Source: Coemansia sp. RSA 1804
Lineage: Eukaryota > Kickxellomycota > Kickxellomycetes > Kickxellales > Kickxellaceae
Reading direction: 5' to 3'
Assembly (NCBI GenBank): GCA_027578815.1
Contig: JANBTH010000852.1
Coordinates: 1-10,622, forward strand
DNA: 10,622 nt
Shown here: piece by piece, positions 7,848-10,622 of the stretch
Position numbering within the stretch: position 1 is the first letter of the stretch
Layout: every line of letters starts with the position of its first letter
Notes under the pieces: model-generated
Databases searched by the model: none
Told to the model about the DNA's origin: nothing
The model's input: the letters and a program-made list of their open reading frames with translations, nothing else
Translations under genes and position numbers: made by a program

Positions 7848-9455
7848 TTAGAGCTCGTCATGAGCAGCATTTTCGTCATTTTCGTCCTTCTCCTCTTCTT
7901 CGGCATCTGCGTCAGCCTTTTTGTCTTCAGGCTTCTTAACGTCCTCTTCCTCTTCTTCTTCCTCATCGTCTTCAACATCATCACTGTCTTCCTTCTTTGA
8001 ATCGGCATCGTCCTGCTTCTCGATCTTAAACGCCGCGTTCTCTTCGATAAACTCAATCAGCGATTTGAGAGAGCGATCGCCAGTGTACTCGACAACCGAG
8101 TTGTCTTCACCGCGAACAAGCACGATGGTAGGGAAGCCTTGGATCTGCAGCGATGGGTTGTCGGAAGGAACATCATTTGCGACTGCGTCCATCTTGGAAA
8201 TAACCAGATTCTTGTTCACCTTGAGCTTCTCACCAAGCTCTTCATACACAGGCGCAAGGCGCTTGCAGTATGAGCACCATGGCGCGTAGAACTCAACCAA
8301 GACGTCCTTGGTCTTGTCAAATGCAATCTCGTTGAACTGCTTGGACACAAGTGTAAATACGTTTCCATCGTTGGACTCTGGGACTGGCTCAGACTTGTAG
8401 TCAGCCTCGATCTTGCCCTCGATAAAGTCAGCCACAAACTCACGAATGTTCTTCTCCGTAATGTCCTTGTCCTGAGGGAAGGGGTATTTAGAGAGGCTGG
8501 TTTGGTTCTGGATGGCAAATGCAGGCCATTTGCGTTCAAGGTTCAAGTGATCCGCCTGAGAACCATACTTATTGCCGTCAATAAGCACAAAGCTGATGAC
8601 GCCTTTGTTTTCCTTGGCAACGTTGTAAACCTCCTCTTCAAGCTCCTTACGGGTCTCATCACTATCAAAGAAGGCAAAAGCAAACGGCAGACCAGACTGC
8701 GCATACTGGGCGTAGTTCTCGCCAGATATCTCGCCAAAGGTGGGAACAGAGCTCGCCTTGACAAAGTTGCGAATCTCATCGACGGTGATCTTGCCTTCAA
8801 ACACATCCTTGCCATAATCAAAATCTTTGTACACAACAATCCCAGGGACCTGAGCGCCTTGCTCCTTCGCAAGCGCCTTGTCGGCAATAACGCCAAAGGT
8901 GTACTCGTCACGTAGCTCGTTTGCAAGGGCCTCAAGATTGGTGTACTCGGTTGACTCGCTATCATCAATAAATCCAATAACCACAACACGGTCCGACTTT
9001 GTGAACTTTGCAAATTTGTCTTCGGTAAGCTGGGACAGCGGTGGGAGGAGCTGCTTGCGCATGTAGTTGATGATGCCCTCCTCCTGACGGCTGCCGTTGT
9101 AGGCAGCATGGTTGCCGTCCTTGAAGACCTTGAGAGATGGGAAACCCGGGATCTGCATCTCCTCACAGAGCGACTGTTCTTCGGTACAGTCAACTTTGGC
9201 CAAGGATATACCCTCATCTTTAAGAGTGGTTGCTACTTTCTCGTAGATGGGAGCTAGAGATTTGCAGTGGCCGCACCAGGGTGCATAGAACTCAACCAGA
9301 GCGAGATTCTGTCCGGCAACCCATTCCTTAAAATTGTCCGTGTTCAGTACAACTACATCAGATGAGCCTGCGTCCTCCTCTGCATAGGCAAACGAACCAG
9401 AGGCAGCAAAGGCCGCAACTGTGTAAAGCATGAAACGCACAGCGCTAATCCTCAT
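7848..9455 (-). CDS. PDI1: Protein disulfide isomerase, ER luminal (535 aa, single exon)
   Basis: Forms, breaks and reshuffles disulfides in secretory proteins in the ER lumen. A signal peptide covers about residues 1-25 (MRISAVRFMLYTVAAFAASG, then SFAYA). Thioredoxin domain a spans about 33-138 with APWCGHCK (Cys61, Cys64) and cis-Pro in GFPS. Redox-inactive b and b' fill about 140-350. Domain a' (about 364-477) has APWCSYCK (Cys394, Cys397) and GFPT. A very acidic tail (480-530, mostly Asp/Glu) ends in HDEL, the ER retrieval signal. N-glycosylation sequons lie at N120 (NGS) and N317 (NQT). Order a-b-b'-a'-c and length fit the classical PDI family. The ATG at 9455 starts the signal peptide; the frame opens three codons earlier at a GTG. 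The second active site, CSYC, replaces the usual CGHC. Confidence in the family is very high. Confidence 0.98.
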   Translation of the reverse strand: MRISAVRFMLYTVAAFAASGSFAYAEEDAGSSDVVVLNTDNFKEWVAGQNLALVEFYAPWCGHCKSLAPIYEKVATTLKDEGISLAKVDCTEEQSLCEEMQIPGFPSLKVFKDGNHAAYNGSRQEEGIINYMRKQLLPPLSQLTEDKFAKFTKSDRVVVIGFIDDSESTEYTNLEALANELRDEYTFGVIADKALAKEQGAQVPGIVVYKDFDYGKDVFEGKITVDEIRNFVKASSVPTFGEISGENYAQYAQSGLPFAFAFFDSDETRKELEEEVYNVAKENKGVISFVLIDGNKYGSQADHLNLERKWPAFAIQNQTSLSKYPFPQDKDITEKNIREFVADFIEGKIEADYKSEPVPESNDGNVFTLVSKQFNEIAFDKTKDVLVEFYAPWCSYCKRLAPVYEELGEKLKVNKNLVISKMDAVANDVPSDNPSLQIQGFPTIVLVRGEDNSVVEYTGDRSLKSLIEFIEENAAFKIEKQDDADSKKEDSDDVEDDEEEEEEEDVKKPEDKKADADAEEEEKDENDENAAHDEL

Positions 9456-9926
9456 TTTCGTCACTAGAAGCTGTTTGGAGGTTTATACTAATTACGAATG
9501 AAAAGAAAAAGAATTAATTTGAAGGTGGAAGAAAGGAAGTTTAAAGAAAAAGCCGCTTTCTACTGAAAGAGCTCATATTTATTGCTTTGGTGGAATGATG
9601 AAGGCTGACCAATCATCGACAACCAACACTGCGCTTCTGATGCAAACCTCGGCCATGCCAATGGCTGTGAAAATACCTTTGCCAATGTAATCACCTGTGC
9701 ACAAACCATCATTACGTGGCGAGAAACGAGACGATATGCATATAATATGTGGATTCGGATTAGCTTCAAAGAATAAATATTAAAATACAAAGCTGAAAAG
9801 AGCCGTTGTATTTTAGATCATTCTCACAACCAATGGTAAGGACGTAGAGCCGCCTAACACAGCATATAATTGCAAAAACTAAATCTTGCTAGAACCTGGA
9901 ATGTTGCCTTTACACCACCAGCTACA
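9456..9926. promoter_or_regulatory. PDI1 upstream region
   Basis: About 470 bp of AT-rich DNA that should include the PDI promoter on the minus strand. It contains TACGTG at 9713-9718, which matches the short UPRE-2 core bound by yeast Hac1, but a hexamer match is weak evidence. A CATATAAT stretch at about 9862-9869 points toward the downstream plus-strand frame. The short frames here start with non-ATG codons and carry no motif. Confidence 0.5.
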
Positions 9927-10283
9927 ATGACATATCTAGCAGAAGCAAGCAATTTCGACAGGGAAAATATATATTTAAATATATTTCTAAAACCAAAGCA
10001 CTTTTCATTGCTTCACATGGATATTCCAAAAAATGAGGATATCATATGTTTTTGGCACTTTGTTCAGGAGAGCACCTCAAGTCTTCCAGCAAAAAGACCC
10101 ATTCCAAGATGTACTTTTAAATCAAAGTTAACATGGTTATCTTTAGTTAAGACAAGTGCTAGCAATGTGGGAGAGGGTTTGCATTCTCGTATAAAGTCAG
10201 CTTTGGACAACGGGTTACCGGTGCCTCAAGAATTATATTTTAAAAGTATCTGCTTAGTGTTAACGCTTGCTAGTTCAGCTTAA
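9927..10283 (+). CDS. Unrecognised 118-codon ORF, possible orphan gene
   Basis: I do not recognise this protein. It begins MTYLAEASNFDRENIYLN and ends LVLTLASSA before TAA. It has about equal numbers of basic and acidic residues, two aromatic-rich stretches (around residues 15-30 and 38-48) and no signal peptide, membrane helix or known motif that I can see. The frame extends 19 codons upstream without an ATG. Codons are mostly A/T-ending (TTA, AAA, ATA, TCA), unlike the GC-ending usage of its neighbours. This could mean a recently arisen, transferred or decaying sequence, or simply chance in AT-rich intergenic DNA. A TATA-like CATATAAT lies about 58-65 bp before the ATG. It sits between the PDI and RPL12 genes, which both read the other way. 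It could be a remnant of a larger pseudogene. Confidence 0.25.
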   Translation: MTYLAEASNFDRENIYLNIFLKPKHFSLLHMDIPKNEDIICFWHFVQESTSSLPAKRPIPRCTFKSKLTWLSLVKTSASNVGEGLHSRIKSALDNGLPVPQELYFKSICLVLTLASSA

Positions 10284-10541
10284 CCTGACATTTTGACCAT
10301 CGCTCTTTCCTTCTTACAACATACTGCTTTGAAGTCACTCAGAAAAAAACATTTTCAAAACATGCTGTCTGAACTGTTATCACCACATTCCTTTTTTTCT
10401 TTACAAATCAGCGTAAACTTCCATCTTCATCCAAGAACAATAATGTTTTATTACAAGCACAGCTTCTTTCACCGAACCAGAACAAGATAGATAGCACAGC
10501 AGTTATATTTATTTGTTGATAAATAACACTCAAAGTGTGTT
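10284..10541. other. RPL12 3' flank, AT-rich, no gene seen
   Basis: This contains the presumed 3' UTR and poly(A) region of RPL12 (minus strand). A second AATAAA for that strand occurs at 10447-10452. A 65-codon plus-strand frame here (10293-10490) has no recognisable features and a non-ATG opening, so I do not call it. Confidence 0.55.
10506..10525 (-). terminator. RPL12 poly(A) signal within a 7-bp hairpin
   Basis: TATTTAT (10506-10512) pairs with ATAAATA (10519-10525) around a 6-nt loop. On the gene strand the same DNA includes AATAAA at 10513-10508, about 29 nt past the RPL12 stop. The hexamer is the useful signal; the hairpin may be incidental in AT-rich DNA. Confidence 0.45.
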
Positions 10542-10622
10542 TTACTCGGAAGGAATCTCAATCTCGCCATCATCGATCTGCTTCTGGATGGTGGTGGGTG
10601 CCTCGCCATCAACAGTGCAGCC
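10542..10622 (-). CDS. RPL12: 60S ribosomal protein L12 / uL11, C-terminal 26 codons (cut by window edge)
   Basis: The minus strand reads GCTVDGEAPTTIQKQIDDGE, then IEIPSE and TAA (10544-10542). Eukaryotic L12 (uL11) proteins end with a conserved GCxVD, xxP, I, xxGxIxIPx pattern; the yeast protein ends in GEIEIPEN and the human in GAVECPAS. uL11 forms the base of the ribosomal stalk at the GTPase centre with the P proteins. Only the tail is visible, so length, start and introns cannot be judged. Despite the short fragment, the match of spacing and terminal residues makes the call fairly firm. Confidence 0.85.
   Translation of the reverse strand, partial: GCTVDGEAPTTIQKQIDDGEIEIPSE

Noticed and set aside
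9482..9487. TATAAA (minus strand) as the PDI1 TATA box
   Set aside because: It is only about 27 bp before the ATG, too close to leave room for a transcription start and leader.
9560..9790. A 76-codon minus-strand frame upstream of PDI1
   Set aside because: It opens with TTG, not ATG, and has no recognisable motif.
9961..9987. AT-rich palindrome-like ATATATTTAAATATAT stretch as a possible origin or element end
   Set aside because: It is short and lies inside the unrecognised frame; such runs are expected by chance in this AT-rich DNA.

Overview
The window looks like nuclear DNA of a fungus. It is intron-poor and its genes are short and conserved. The two spliced genes have GTAAG-type donors, and one intron carries a perfect yeast-type TACTAAC branch point. 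The protein disulfide isomerase ends in HDEL, and the ribosomal proteins read closest to fungal versions. I cannot fix the phylum from sequence alone. The metazoan-like LisH/CTLH protein together with sparse introns would suit an early-diverging fungus, but that is a guess. Coding regions are GC-rich with GC-ending codons; intergenic DNA is AT-rich or strongly purine/pyrimidine skewed.

Layout, left to right. (1) Minus strand, 1-947: the N-terminal part of a Gid7/WDR26-type LisH-CTLH protein, with one intron (121-452), running off the left edge before its WD40 propeller. (2) 948-2281: about 1.3 kb with no gene I can support. (3) Minus strand, 2282-4444: complete single-exon MCM5. (4) Minus strand, 4873-5916: complete two-exon ribosomal protein L15, 204 residues after splicing. 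(5) 5917-6580: divergent promoter between RPL15 and the next gene, with a repeated GGATGCG motif. (6) Plus strand, 6581-7681: complete deoxyhypusine synthase. (7) Minus strand, 7848-9455: complete protein disulfide isomerase with two thioredoxin active sites, CGHC and an atypical CSYC. (8) 9456-10541: AT-rich DNA with one unrecognised 118-codon reading frame (9927-10283). (9) Minus strand, 10542-10622: the last 26 codons of ribosomal protein L12 (uL11), cut by the right edge.

This is a housekeeping neighbourhood, not a mobile or accessory island. Four genes serve protein production or quality control: two ribosomal proteins, the enzyme that makes hypusine on eIF5A, and an ER folding enzyme. 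MCM5 belongs to the replicative helicase, and the left-edge gene belongs to a ubiquitin-ligase family. I found no transposon, CRISPR array, tRNA, rRNA or defence/secondary-metabolite cluster, and no convincing new multi-gene system. The items most worth a second look are the promoter motif array, the CSYC active site, the orphan frame near the right edge, and the unresolved 5' end of the WDR26-like gene.
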